From Streptomyces longwoodensis (lineage in GTDB: Bacteria; Actinomycetota; Actinomycetes; Streptomycetales; Streptomycetaceae), in NCBI RefSeq assembly GCF_001514125.1, contig NZ_KQ948564.1, forward strand, positions 144,232 to 208,231: a DNA stretch of 64,000 nt, given 5' to 3'. Positions 1 through 8,230 of this stretch are shown here, one piece after another; position 1 is the first letter of the stretch; every line of letters starts with the position of its first letter. The position numbers and the translations under genes were made by a program. The notes under the pieces were generated by a model, which was not told the DNA's origin, did no database searches, and saw only the letters and a list, made by a program, of their open reading frames with translations.

Positions 1-531
1 GCCGGCCTGTCCGACCTCGCCCACTGCGAGGCGTTCCTGCCCAACGCCGAGGAGGCCATGCGCTACACCCGCACCGACTCCCCGCGCGCCGCCGCGCACG
101 CCCTCACCGCGCACGTGCCGGTCGCGGTGGTCACGCTGGGCGCGGAGGGCGCGTACGCGGTGGACCGGCGGACGGGGGAGACGGCCGAGGTGCCGGCGAT
201 CGCCGTGGAGGCCCTCGACCCCACGGGGGCCGGGGACGTGTTCGTGGCCGGGTTCGTCACCGGCTCGCTCGCCGGCTGGCCGCTGGCGGACCGGCTCGCC
301 TTCGCCGGGCTGGTGGCGGCGCTGTCGGTGCAGGAGTTCGGCGGGTCGCTGTCGGCGCCCGGCTGGTCGGAGATCGCGACCTGGTGGCGCGAGGTGCAGT
401 CGGTCGAGGGCCAGGACCGGGCGGCCCTGAGCCGGTACGCGTTCCTGGAGCGGCTGCTCCCCGAGGACGCGGCGCGGCCCTGGCCGCTGCGCCGGGCGGT
501 CCCGACGATCGGCTTCGGCCGTTCGAACTGA
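1..531 (+). CDS. PfkB-family carbohydrate kinase, C-terminal part (5' end outside window)
   Basis: The reading frame is open from the first base, so the N-terminal half is missing; 176 residues remain. The C-terminal PfkB signature is clear (DPTGAGDVFVAGF), with the GAGD anion hole and catalytic Asp of ribokinase-like sugar or nucleoside kinases. The upstream NAEEA segment fits the substrate-lid side of this fold. The family transfers the ATP gamma-phosphate to a sugar hydroxyl in the cytoplasm. The substrate cannot be inferred because the sugar-binding N-terminus is not in the window. A strong hairpin follows the stop codon, so this is probably the end of a transcript. Confidence 0.9.
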   Translation, partial: AGLSDLAHCEAFLPNAEEAMRYTRTDSPRAAAHALTAHVPVAVVTLGAEGAYAVDRRTGETAEVPAIAVEALDPTGAGDVFVAGFVTGSLAGWPLADRLAFAGLVAALSVQEFGGSLSAPGWSEIATWWREVQSVEGQDRAALSRYAFLERLLPEDAARPWPLRRAVPTIGFGRSN

Positions 532-563
532 GCGGGTCGGACACCGGCCCCTCGTCGGCCCGG

Positions 564-609
564 ACGCCGGGCCGATAAAACGCCTACGGCGTTGTCGGTG
601 GCCCGGCGT
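564..609. terminator. Long hairpin between the pfkB-like gene and phoH
   Basis: Perfect 10-base outer arms (ACGCCGGGCC at 564-573, GGCCCGGCGT at 600-609) enclose a second inverted repeat (AACGCC / GGCGTT), making one long, almost continuous stem. There is no U-run. It lies 32 bases after the kinase stop and before phoH, so it most likely ends the upstream transcript. It also argues against starting phoH at the TTG at 592, which is inside the stem. Confidence 0.7.
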
Positions 610-687
610 ACCCTTGAATGCGCCAGGCCGCCCGTGTGGCGCGCGTGCCGTATCGAGGAGGACGAGCAAGGCCTACAGAGCCGGCCC

Positions 688-1758
688 ATGACTCAGACAC
701 CCACAGCTCAGAGCCCCGCGCAGGGGCAGGCGCGAGCGCAGTTCACCGTTCCCGCCCAGCACCCCATGGTGACCGTGCTGGGATCCGGAGACGCCCTCCT
801 GCGCGTGATCGAGAAGGCCTTCCCGGGGGCCGACATCCACGTCCGGGGCAATGAGATCAGCGCGGTCGGCGACCCGGTCGACGTCGCCCTCATCTCGCGC
901 GTGTTCGAAGAGATGATGCTGGTGCTCCGCACCGGGCAGCCGATGACGGAGGACGCAGTGGAACGGTCGATCGCGATGCTGCGGGCGAGCGAGGCGGGCA
1001 CCAACGACGGTCAGGAGACCCCGGCCGAGGTGCTCACGCAGAACATCCTGTCCTCCCGGGGACGCACCATCCGCCCGAAGACCCTCAACCAGAAGCGGTA
1101 CGTCGACGCGATCGACCACCACACGGTCGTCTTCGGCATCGGCCCCGCCGGCACCGGCAAGACGTACCTGGCGATGGCCAAGGCCGTCCAGGCGCTGCAG
1201 TCCAAGCAGGTCAACCGCATCATCCTGACCCGCCCCGCGGTCGAGGCCGGCGAGCGCCTCGGCTTCCTGCCGGGCACGCTCTACGAGAAGATCGACCCCT
1301 ACCTGCGCCCGCTCTACGACGCCCTGCACGACATGATCGACCCCGACTCGATCCCGCGGCTGATGGCGGCGGGCACGATCGAGGTCGCCCCGCTGGCGTA
1401 CATGCGCGGCCGCACGCTCAACGACGCGTTCATCATCCTGGACGAGGCGCAGAACACCAGCCCCGAGCAGATGAAGATGTTCCTCACCCGCCTCGGCTTC
1501 GACTCCAAGATCGTGATCACCGGTGACGTGACGCAGGTCGACCTGCCGAGCGGCACCAAGTCGGGCCTGCGGCAGGTGCAGGAGATCCTGGAGGGCGTCG
1601 AGGACGTCCACTTCGCCCGGCTGTCCTCGCACGACGTCGTCCGGCACAAGCTGGTGGGCCGTATCGTCGACGCGTACGAGCAGTACGACAGCCAGCACGG
1701 CACGGAGAACGGCGCGCACCAGGGCGGCCGGGGGAAGTCCGCGCGCAAGGGGAAGTAG
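688..1758 (+). CDS. phoH: PhoH-like ATPase
   Basis: A cytoplasmic P-loop ATPase of the PhoH family, 356 residues. The N-terminal about 100 residues form the KH-like region (HVRGNEISAVGD). The ATPase domain has Walker A GPAGTGKT and Walker B IILDEAQN, followed by TGDVTQVDLP, as in PhoH/PhoL proteins. PhoH proteins next to ybeY are thought to take part in RNA metabolism. I chose the ATG at 688 because the family homology begins there; the in-frame TTG at 592 lies in the preceding hairpin. A GAGGAG motif lies about 25 bases upstream, rather far for a ribosome site. ybeY follows after 12 bases, so the two are co-transcribed. Confidence 0.93.
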   Translation: MTQTPTAQSPAQGQARAQFTVPAQHPMVTVLGSGDALLRVIEKAFPGADIHVRGNEISAVGDPVDVALISRVFEEMMLVLRTGQPMTEDAVERSIAMLRASEAGTNDGQETPAEVLTQNILSSRGRTIRPKTLNQKRYVDAIDHHTVVFGIGPAGTGKTYLAMAKAVQALQSKQVNRIILTRPAVEAGERLGFLPGTLYEKIDPYLRPLYDALHDMIDPDSIPRLMAAGTIEVAPLAYMRGRTLNDAFIILDEAQNTSPEQMKMFLTRLGFDSKIVITGDVTQVDLPSGTKSGLRQVQEILEGVEDVHFARLSSHDVVRHKLVGRIVDAYEQYDSQHGTENGAHQGGRGKSARKGK

Positions 1759-1770
1759 ACACAGCACGGC

Positions 1771-2268
1771 ATGTCGATCGACGTCAACAACGAGTCCGGA
1801 ACCGAGGTCGACGAGCAGGCGATCCTCGACATCGCCCGCTACGCGCTCGCACGGATGCGCATCCACCCGCTCTCCGAGCTCTCGGTGATCGTCGTGGACG
1901 CCGACGCCATGGAGCAGCTCCACGTGCAGTGGATGGACCTGCCGGGCCCCACGGATGTGATGTCCTTCCCGATGGACGAGCTGCGCCCGCCCTCCAAGGA
2001 CGACGAGGAGCCCCCGCAGGGACTCCTCGGCGACATCGTCCTGTGCCCGGAGGTCGCCGCCCGGCAGGGCGCGGAGGCCGCCACGCAGCACTCCATGGAC
2101 GAGGAGCTCCAGCTGCTCACCGTCCACGGGGTGCTGCACCTGCTGGGGTACGACCACGAGGAGCCCGACGAGAAGGCCGAGATGTTCGGCCTGCAGGCGG
2201 CCATCGTGGACGGCTGGCGTGCGGAGAAGGGCCTGACCGGCCCGTCGCCCGCGCCGACCGTGTCATGA
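1771..2268 (+). CDS. ybeY: Endoribonuclease YbeY (rRNA maturation)
   Basis: A zinc-dependent single-strand endoribonuclease acting in 16S rRNA 3' maturation and late 70S quality control. The signature H-x3-H-x5-H is present as HGVLHLLGYDH, followed by EEPDEKAEMF, near residues 115 to 135 of 165. The N-terminal extension (EVDEQAILDIARYALARM) is normal for actinobacteria. The stop codon overlaps the start of the next gene (ATGA), implying translational coupling in a phoH-ybeY-corC-like operon, an order widely kept in bacteria. Confidence 0.96.
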   Translation: MSIDVNNESGTEVDEQAILDIARYALARMRIHPLSELSVIVVDADAMEQLHVQWMDLPGPTDVMSFPMDELRPPSKDDEEPPQGLLGDIVLCPEVAARQGAEAATQHSMDEELQLLTVHGVLHLLGYDHEEPDEKAEMFGLQAAIVDGWRAEKGLTGPSPAPTVS

Positions 2269-3605
2269 GCCCCCAGCTCGTCGCCGGCGCGATCGCCCTG
2301 GTCGTCGTCGCCTGGCTCGCCGCCTGCGCGGAGGCGGGCCTCGCGCGCGTCTCCAGCTTCCGGGCCGAGGAAGCCGTGCGCACCGGCCGGCGGGGCAGCG
2401 CCAAGCTCGCCCAGATCGCCGCCGACCCGACCCGCTACCTCAACGTGGCGCTGCTGGTGCGCGTCGCCTGCGAGATGGCGGCCGCCGCCCTCGTCACCTA
2501 CGCGTGCCTGCGGGGCATCGACACGACCTGGCAGGCGCTGCTCGCCGCGATCGGCGTCATGGTCCTGGTGTCGTACGTCGCCGTGGGCGTCTCCCCGCGC
2601 ACCATCGGCCGCCAGCACCCGCTGAACACGGCGACGGCCGCCGCGTACGTGCTGCTGCCGCTGGCCCGGGTGATGGGCCCGATCCCGTCGCTGCTGATCC
2701 TCATCGGCAACGCCCTCACCCCCGGCAAGGGCTTCCGCCGCGGCCCGTTCGCCTCCGAGGCCGAACTGCGCGCGCTGGTCGACCTCGCCGAGAAGGAGTC
2801 GCTGATCGAGGACGAGGAGCGCCGCATGGTGCACTCCGTCTTCGAGCTGGGCGACACCCTGGTGCGCGAGGTGATGGTGCCGCGCACCGACCTGGTGGTG
2901 ATCGAGCGCTACAAGACGATCCGCCAGGCCCTGACCCTCGCGCTGCGCTCGGGCTTCTCGCGCATCCCGGTCACCGGGGAGAGCGAGGACGACATCGTCG
3001 GCATCGTGTACCTGAAGGACCTGGCCCGCAAGACGCACATCAGCCGGGACGCGGAGAGCGAGCTGGTCTCCACGGCGATGCGGCCGGCGTTCTTCGTGCC
3101 CGACACCAAGAACGCGGGCGACCTGCTGCGCGAGATGCAGGAGGAGCGCAACCACGTCGCGGTGGTGATCGACGAGTACGGCGGCACCGCCGGCATCGTC
3201 ACCATCGAGGACATCCTCGAGGAGATCGTCGGCGAGATCACCGACGAGTACGACCGGGAGCTGCCGCCCGTGGAGGAGCTGGGCGACGACCGCTACCGGG
3301 TCACGGCCCGCCTCGACATCACCGACCTGGGCGAGCTGTACGGCCTGGAGGAGTACGACGACGAGGACGTGGAGACCGTCGGCGGCCTGCTCGCCAAGGC
3401 CCTCGGCCGGGTGCCGATCGCCGGGGCGTCCAGCGTCGTGGACCTGCCCGACGGCCGTGCGCTGCGGCTGACCGCCGAGGCGGCGGCCGGGCGCCGGAAC
3501 AAGATCGTGACCGTGCTGGTGGAGCCCGTCGGTCCGGCCGCCCGGACCGGCGAGCAGCACAAGGAGCACGCGGGGGTCGACGGGACGGGGGCGGAACCGG
3601 CGTGA
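2265..3605 (+). CDS. CNNM/CorC-type membrane protein (DUF21, CBS pair, transporter-associated domain)
   Basis: An integral membrane protein of the hemolysin C/CorC family, 446 residues. The N-terminal DUF21 domain (about 1-140) has several hydrophobic helices. A CBS pair follows (about 180-310; VREVMVPRTDLVVIE and EERNHVAVVIDEYGG are its hallmarks). The C-terminus is the CorC/HlyC FAD-like domain (RYRVTARLDI). Such proteins are linked to Mg2+ or Co2+ efflux. The start is set by the ATGA overlap with ybeY. The stop overlaps the GTG of the next gene, so translation is coupled at both ends. It is often annotated as hemolysin, but nothing in the sequence supports haemolytic activity. Confidence 0.93.
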   Translation: MSPQLVAGAIALVVVAWLAACAEAGLARVSSFRAEEAVRTGRRGSAKLAQIAADPTRYLNVALLVRVACEMAAAALVTYACLRGIDTTWQALLAAIGVMVLVSYVAVGVSPRTIGRQHPLNTATAAAYVLLPLARVMGPIPSLLILIGNALTPGKGFRRGPFASEAELRALVDLAEKESLIEDEERRMVHSVFELGDTLVREVMVPRTDLVVIERYKTIRQALTLALRSGFSRIPVTGESEDDIVGIVYLKDLARKTHISRDAESELVSTAMRPAFFVPDTKNAGDLLREMQEERNHVAVVIDEYGGTAGIVTIEDILEEIVGEITDEYDRELPPVEELGDDRYRVTARLDITDLGELYGLEEYDDEDVETVGGLLAKALGRVPIAGASSVVDLPDGRALRLTAEAAAGRRNKIVTVLVEPVGPAARTGEQHKEHAGVDGTGAEPA

Positions 3606-3961
3606 CGCCCCAGGAGCTGCGGTCCCTGTGCCTGTCGTTCAACGCGGCCGAGGAGGACTTCCCGTTCGGCCCGGAGACCTCGGTTTTCCGGGTCCTCGGC
3701 AAGCTCTTCGCGCTGTCCGCCCTGGACGCCCGGCCCCTGCGGGTCAACCTCAAGTGCGACCCGGAGGACGCGGTGCGGCTGCGCGGGGAGCACCCGGGGC
3801 TGGTCCTGCCCGGCTGGCACATGAACAAGCGGCACTGGAACACCGTCGTCGTGGACGGCGGTCTCCCGGACCGCCTGGTGCGCGAGCTCGTGGAGGACTC
3901 CTACGACCTCGTGGTCGCCGGCCTGCCGCGCGCCGAGCGACTCCGCCTCGACCGCCCCTGA
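3602..3961 (+). CDS. MmcQ/YjbR-family DNA-binding-fold protein
   Basis: A small protein of 119 residues with the MmcQ/YjbR (CyaY-like) fold. The typical pattern is present: FPFGPETSVFRVLGKLFAL near the N-terminus, NLKCDPEDAVRLR, and PGWHMNKRHWNTV in the middle. Proteins of this family are double-wing DNA-binding-like folds; their role is not established. It begins at a GTG overlapping the stop of the CorC-like gene (GTGA) and ends the phoH operon. Confidence 0.88.
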   Translation: MTPQELRSLCLSFNAAEEDFPFGPETSVFRVLGKLFALSALDARPLRVNLKCDPEDAVRLRGEHPGLVLPGWHMNKRHWNTVVVDGGLPDRLVRELVEDSYDLVVAGLPRAERLRLDRP

Positions 3962-4018
3962 GCACAGGTCACCCCGCACGTGGCCGGGCCCAGCCCCGTG
4001 TCGGGGGCGGGGTGTTCG

Positions 4019-4024
4019 TATGCT
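4019..4024 (+). promoter_or_regulatory. Probable -10 element for a leaderless deaminase-like mRNA
   Basis: TATGCT ends six bases before the ATG at 4031, so transcription would begin at or within one base of the start codon. I see no convincing -35. No Shine-Dalgarno sequence precedes the gene, which agrees with a leaderless transcript. Confidence 0.5.
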
Positions 4025-4030
4025 CGGGGC

Positions 4031-4384
4031 ATGACCGAGAGCAACGCGCTTGACCCCGAGGACCGCAAGATCGTCACGCTGGCCCGTTCCGCGCGGGCCC
4101 GCAACGGCGTGCCCGAGGGGGCGGCCGTGCGCGACGACACCGGACGCACCTACGTCGCCGGGACGGTGGAGCTGGCGTCGCTGCGGCTGAGCGCGCTGCG
4201 CACGGCGGTGGCGATGGCGGTGGCCTCGGGCGCGAGCTCGCTGGAGGCGGCGGCGGTGGTGACCGGGGCGGACACCGTCCCGGCGGAGGACCTGGCGGCC
4301 GTCCGTGACCTGGGCGGAGCGGGGACGCCGGTGCTGCTGGCGGCCCCGGACGGCACGGTGCGCTCGACGGTCCCGGCGGAGTGA
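4031..4384 (+). CDS. Cytidine deaminase-fold protein lacking the zinc site
   Basis: A 117-residue protein whose layout follows short bacterial cytidine deaminases: N-terminal helix (DRKIVTLARSARARNGVPEG), substrate strand (GRTYVAGTVE), helix (LSALRTAVAMAVASG) and the end segment GTPVLLAAPDG. Active enzymes have C/HAE at the start of that helix and PCxxC later; here the first is replaced by SAL and there is no Cys or His anywhere in the protein. Zinc-dependent deamination is therefore not expected. A structural or ligand-binding role is possible. It stands alone, convergent with glnK. Confidence 0.8.
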   Translation: MTESNALDPEDRKIVTLARSARARNGVPEGAAVRDDTGRTYVAGTVELASLRLSALRTAVAMAVASGASSLEAAAVVTGADTVPAEDLAAVRDLGGAGTPVLLAAPDGTVRSTVPAE

Positions 4385-4449
4385 GGAGGGCGAAGACCCG
4401 TCAGGACGCGGGCAACTGACGGCCCGTCACTGCCTTTCCCCGCGGTGGC

Positions 4450-4788
4450 TCAGAGCGCGTCGGGCCCGCGCTCGCCCGTGCGGACCCGGACGACCGTCTC
4501 CACCGGCAGCGCCCACACCTTGCCGTCCCCGATCTTGCCGGTGTGCGCGGCCCGGACGATCGCGTCGATCACCGGGTCCGCGTCGGCGTCCTCGACGACC
4601 ACCTCGATGCGCACCTTCGGCACCAGGTCCACCCGGTACTCGGCGCCCCGGTACACCTCGGTGTGGCCGCGCTGCCGGCCGTAGCCGCTGGCCTCGGTGA
4701 CGGTCAGGCCCTGCACCCCGAGTTCCTGCAGGGCGTTCTTGACCTCGTCGAGGCGGTACGGCTTGACGATGGCGGTGATCAGCTTCAT
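4450..4788 (-). CDS. glnK: PII nitrogen regulatory protein
   Basis: A 112-residue PII signal transducer. It opens with MKLITAIVKPYRLDEVK, has the T-loop with Tyr51 (RGAEYRVD), and the C-terminal signature GKIGDGKVWALPVE. It binds ATP/ADP and 2-oxoglutarate and gates AmtB by inserting its T-loop; Tyr51 is the residue modified in actinobacterial GlnK. The start codon overlaps the amtB stop (ATGA), so the two are coupled. The usual glnD partner does not follow: the next gene downstream is convergent and unrelated. Confidence 0.95.
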   Translation of the reverse strand: MKLITAIVKPYRLDEVKNALQELGVQGLTVTEASGYGRQRGHTEVYRGAEYRVDLVPKVRIEVVVEDADADPVIDAIVRAAHTGKIGDGKVWALPVETVVRVRTGERGPDAL

Positions 4789-6098
4789 GCCTGCGGCTTG
4801 ACCTTCTGGGCGGAGGGGAGGACGGAGTGGGCGACCGGGGCGCCGTGCCCCAGGACCCCGTGATCGTAGGCGGTCTCGGCGTGCACCGTAAGGTCCAGGC
4901 CGGTGTGCTCCTGCTCCTCGCTCGCGCGGAAGCCCATCACGCGGTCGAGCGCCTTGCCGATCGCGAAGGTCACGCCGAACGCGTACACCGCGACCACCAC
5001 CACGGCGACGAGCTGCTTGCCCAGCTGGGCGAGGCCGCCGCCGTACAGCAGGCCCTCCGTGCCGCCGGTCATGGCCCGCTCGGCGAAGACGCCGATGAGC
5101 AGGGTGCCGACGATCCCGCCGACCAGGTGGACGCCGACGACGTCCAGCGAGTCGTCGTAGTTCAGCTTGAACTTCCAGCCCACGGCGTACGAGCAGACGA
5201 CGCCGGCGGTGAGGCCGACCACCAGGGAGCCGAGCAGGGACACCGAGCCGCAGGACGGGGTGATCGCCACCAGGCCCGCGACCGCGCCCGACGCGGCGCC
5301 CAGCGTGGTGGGGTGGCCGTCGCGCCGCTGCTCGACGAAGAGCCAGCCGAGCAGGCCGGTGCAGCCCGCGGCGAGGGTGTTGAGGAAGACCGCCGCGGCC
5401 AGGCCGTTCGCGGCGAGCACCGAGCCCGCGTTGAAGCCGAACCAGCCGAACCACAGCAGGCCGGCGCCCAGCACCACCATCGGCAGGTTGTGCGGACGCA
5501 TCGCGTCCTTCTTGAAGCCCAGGCGCGGGCCCAGCACCAGGCACAGGGCGAGCCCCGAGGCGCCCGAGGTGATCTCCACGGGCAGACCGCCGGCGAAGTC
5601 CAGGGCGCCCAGGTGGGTCAGGATCCAGCCACCCGGACCCCACACCCAGTGGGTGACCGGAACGTATACCAGCAGCGCCCACACCGGCACGAAGACCAGC
5701 CACGCGGCGAACTTCGCGCGGTCGGCGACGGCGCCGCTCACCAGGGCCGCCGTGACGATCGCGAAGGTCAGCTGGAACGTGGCGAACAGCAGCGTGGGGA
5801 CCGTGCCCGTGACGCTCTCCGGGCCGATCCCCGCGAGGCCCAGGTGGTCCAGGCCGCCGACGAGGCCGGCGGCCGTGTCGCCGCCGAAGGCGAGGGAGTA
5901 GCCGGCCGCCAGCCACACGACGGTGACCAGGGCGATCGACACGAAGCTCATCATCAGCATGTTCAGGACGCTCTTGGTGCGGACCATGCCGCCGTAGAAC
6001 AGGGCCAGGCCCGGCGTCATGAGCAGCACCAGCGCGGTGGCGGCGAGCAGCCAGGCGGTGTCGCCGGTGTCGATCCGCGGTGCGGCGAAGGTCGTCAC
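4785..6098 (-). CDS. amtB: Ammonium transporter AmtB
   Basis: A membrane ammonium channel of 437 residues with about 11 helices. N-terminal TAWLLAATALVLLMTPGLAL and FYGGMVRTKSVLNMLMMS match the Amt signature. The second pore histidine is present (GVHLVGGIVG). The first is replaced by Glu (DFAGGLPVEITSG), as in yeast Mep1/Mep3. The start is a GTG preceded by GGAGACC. It is the first gene of amtB-glnK and lies divergent from era; a candidate GlnR box is 57-94 bases upstream of the start codon. Confidence 0.95.
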   Translation of the reverse strand: MTTFAAPRIDTGDTAWLLAATALVLLMTPGLALFYGGMVRTKSVLNMLMMSFVSIALVTVVWLAAGYSLAFGGDTAAGLVGGLDHLGLAGIGPESVTGTVPTLLFATFQLTFAIVTAALVSGAVADRAKFAAWLVFVPVWALLVYVPVTHWVWGPGGWILTHLGALDFAGGLPVEITSGASGLALCLVLGPRLGFKKDAMRPHNLPMVVLGAGLLWFGWFGFNAGSVLAANGLAAAVFLNTLAAGCTGLLGWLFVEQRRDGHPTTLGAASGAVAGLVAITPSCGSVSLLGSLVVGLTAGVVCSYAVGWKFKLNYDDSLDVVGVHLVGGIVGTLLIGVFAERAMTGGTEGLLYGGGLAQLGKQLVAVVVVAVYAFGVTFAIGKALDRVMGFRASEEQEHTGLDLTVHAETAYDHGVLGHGAPVAHSVLPSAQKVKPQA

Positions 6099-6154
6099 GG
6101 GGTCTCCAACGGTGCGAGGGCTCGCGAGGGCTCGTCAGAGGGTCACCGCTGCGC

Positions 6155-6192
6155 GTTTCCGGTTGCGTACGGGTGTGTTTCCGTGACGTTTC
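6155..6192 (-). promoter_or_regulatory. Candidate GlnR box upstream of amtB
   Basis: On the minus strand four five-base blocks occur with exact six-base spacing: GAAAC, GAAAC, GTACG, GAAAC. The actinobacterial GlnR box is gTnAC-n6-GaAAC repeated with n6 between. The second and fourth blocks fit perfectly, the first and third partly. The location upstream of a nitrogen-regulated amtB-glnK operon supports GlnR control. This is an inference from spacing and block identity. Confidence 0.55.
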
Positions 6193-6281
6193 GTTGCGGG
6201 CGGGTTTCCGGACCCTCACCGGCGGGGCGGCGTCGCGGGCGTGGTGCGGCGGAGCTCCGGGGATCAGGGAGAATGGGCGGC

Positions 6282-7235
6282 ATGAGCGTTCGTACCCAGT
6301 CATCCGAGCAGTCGGCCGAGGCCGCGCACCGGGCCGGTTTCGCCTGTTTCGTGGGGCGGCCCAACGCGGGCAAGTCCACCCTCACGAACGCTCTGGTCGG
6401 GAAGAAGGTGGCGATCACCTCCAACCGGCCGCAGACCACGCGGCACACCGTGCGGGGCATCGTGCACCGGCCCGAGGCCCAGCTGATCCTGGTGGACACG
6501 CCGGGGCTGCACAAGCCGCGGACGCTGCTCGGCGAGCGGCTGAACGACGTGGTGCGCGCCACCTGGGCCGAGGTCGACGTGATCGGCTTCTGCCTGCCCG
6601 CCGACCAGAAGATCGGGCCCGGCGACCGGTTCATCGCCAAGGAGCTGGCCGGGATCAAGCGGACGCCCAAGATCGCCATCGTCACCAAGACCGACCTGGT
6701 CGACTCCAAGGCGCTGGCCGAGCAGCTCATCGCGGTGGACCAGATGGCGCGCGAGCTCGGGTTCGAGTGGCAGGAGATCGTGCCCGTGTCGGCGGTCGGG
6801 GACCAGCAGGTCGCGCTGCTCGCCGACCTCCTGGTGCCGCTGCTGCCGGAGGGCCCGGCGCTGTACCCCGAGGGCGACCTCACCGACGAGCCCGAGCAGG
6901 TGATGGTGGCCGAGCTGATCCGCGAGGCCGCCCTGGAGGGCGTGCGCGACGAGCTGCCGCACTCCATCGCCGTGGTCGTGGAGGAGATGCTGCCGCGCGA
7001 GGACCGCCCCGCGGACCGTCCCCTGGTGGACATCCACGCCAACATCTACATCGAGCGGCCCAGCCAGAAGGGCATCATCATCGGCCCGAAGGGCAAGCGG
7101 CTGAAGGACGTGGGCGTGAAGTCCCGCCAGCAGATCGAGGCGCTGCTCGGCACGCCGGTCTTCCTCGACCTGCACGTGAAGGTGGCCAAGGACTGGCAGC
7201 GCGACCCCAAGCAGCTCCGCCGCCTGGGCTTCTGA
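6282..7235 (+). CDS. era: GTPase Era
   Basis: An essential GTPase that binds the 3' end of 16S rRNA during 30S assembly; 317 residues. G1 GRPNAGKSTLTNALVG, G2 region SNRPQTTRHT, G3 VDTPGLHKP and G4 TKTD are visible. The C-terminal KH domain ends with the typical GIIIGPKGKRLKDVG and LHVKVAKDWQRD. I chose the ATG at 6282. An in-frame ATG nine bases earlier is possible, but a GAGAAT hexamer overlaps it and sits seven bases before 6282, which suggests a leaderless start at 6282. It runs divergently from amtB. Confidence 0.96.
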   Translation: MSVRTQSSEQSAEAAHRAGFACFVGRPNAGKSTLTNALVGKKVAITSNRPQTTRHTVRGIVHRPEAQLILVDTPGLHKPRTLLGERLNDVVRATWAEVDVIGFCLPADQKIGPGDRFIAKELAGIKRTPKIAIVTKTDLVDSKALAEQLIAVDQMARELGFEWQEIVPVSAVGDQQVALLADLLVPLLPEGPALYPEGDLTDEPEQVMVAELIREAALEGVRDELPHSIAVVVEEMLPREDRPADRPLVDIHANIYIERPSQKGIIIGPKGKRLKDVGVKSRQQIEALLGTPVFLDLHVKVAKDWQRDPKQLRRLGF

Positions 7236-7255
7236 GCCCCGGGGCGCGCCCCGGC

Positions 7256-8104
7256 TCAGACGACGCCCGGCGTCAGGTCCTGCAGCCCCACCACCCGCAG
7301 CAGTTGCAGGCGCTCGTGGGAGTCCGTGCCCGGGCGGGCCGTGTGGATGAGCAGGTGCTGGTGGTGGTCGTCGGTGAGCAGCAGCTCGCAGTCGAGCTCC
7401 AGCAGACCGACCACCGGGTGCTGGAAGCGCTTGACCGAGGCCCGGCGCACCGCCACCTCGTGCCGGTCCCACAGCTCGGCGAACTCCTCGCTGGACGCCC
7501 GTAGTTCGGCCACCAGGGCGGCCGGTTCCGGGTCGTCGGGGCGGGCCGCGGCCACCGCGCGCAGGTTCGCCACGTGGGCGCGGGCGTGCTCGGCCCGGTC
7601 CTCCGCGGGGAACAGGTCGCGGCCCGCGCGGTCGAGGAAGAACCGTCGCACCACGTTGCGCTCGTGCGGCGGGCGGGCCAGCACGTCCCCGCTGAGCGCC
7701 CGGGACATCGCGTTCTGCGCCAGCACCTCGCCCACGTCGGTCATCACCAGCGCGGGCGTGTCGTGCAGCCGGTCCAGGACCAGAAGGAGGCCCGGACGCA
7801 CGTGGGCGGCCGGCGCGTCCCGGCGCGGGGGCTCCTCGCCGGCCAGGTGGAACAGGTGGTCGCGCTCGTCGTCGGTCAGGCGCAGGGCCCGGGCGAGCGC
7901 GGTGAGCATCTGCCGGGACGGGCGCGGACCGCGGGACTGCTCCAGCCGTGTGTAGTAGTCCACCGACATGCCGGCCAGCGCCGCCACCTCCTCGCGGCGC
8001 AGCCCCGGCGTGCGGCGGCGGGCGCCGGGTGCGAGGCCCACGTCGGACGGGTTCAGCCGGGCGCGGCCGCGGCGCAGGAAGTCGGCGAGTTCGGCTCGGT
8101 TCAC
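7256..8104 (-). CDS. MmyB-type helix-turn-helix regulator
   Basis: A 282-residue XRE-type transcription regulator. The N-terminal HTH (residues about 5-75) has the family pattern GARRRTPGLRREEVAALAGM followed by SVDYYTRLEQSRGPRPS. The remainder is the MmyB-like ligand-binding domain (VMTDVGEVLAQNAMSRAL, RFQHPVVGLLELDCELL), which resembles a PAS fold and may bind a fatty-acid-like ligand. The start is uncertain: GTG at 8104 has GGAGG only one base away, and GTG at 8122 is in frame. It is divergent from the epimerase at 8231, its likely target by the usual arrangement of this family. Confidence 0.88.
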   Translation of the reverse strand: MNRAELADFLRRGRARLNPSDVGLAPGARRRTPGLRREEVAALAGMSVDYYTRLEQSRGPRPSRQMLTALARALRLTDDERDHLFHLAGEEPPRRDAPAAHVRPGLLLVLDRLHDTPALVMTDVGEVLAQNAMSRALSGDVLARPPHERNVVRRFFLDRAGRDLFPAEDRAEHARAHVANLRAVAAARPDDPEPAALVAELRASSEEFAELWDRHEVAVRRASVKRFQHPVVGLLELDCELLLTDDHHQHLLIHTARPGTDSHERLQLLRVVGLQDLTPGVV

Positions 8105-8230
8105 CCCTCCAGCGTCCGTCACGGCGTGCGGGTTATCCAGGGACTGCCGGTCCCCCGATCCACGGGTCTCTCCCGGTCCCGCCCTCCCGGCCGGAGGGTG
8201 GTCGTACCGGACGGAGACGAGGAGAAGATC

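Noticed and set aside
592..687. TTG-initiated N-terminal extension of phoH
   Set aside because: Lies inside the inter-gene hairpin and adds Cys/Arg-rich sequence unlike the family; ATG at 688 is better.
673..2157. 494-codon open frame on the minus strand opposite phoH and ybeY
   Set aside because: Shadow of real genes: Val/Leu/Asp/His-rich composition typical of reading GC3-biased DNA backwards, and it covers two clear genes.
2504..3601. Upstream extension of the MmcQ-like frame
   Set aside because: The residues before 3602 are Arg/Gly/Pro-rich shadow of the CorC-like gene; the GTGA overlap gives the proper start.
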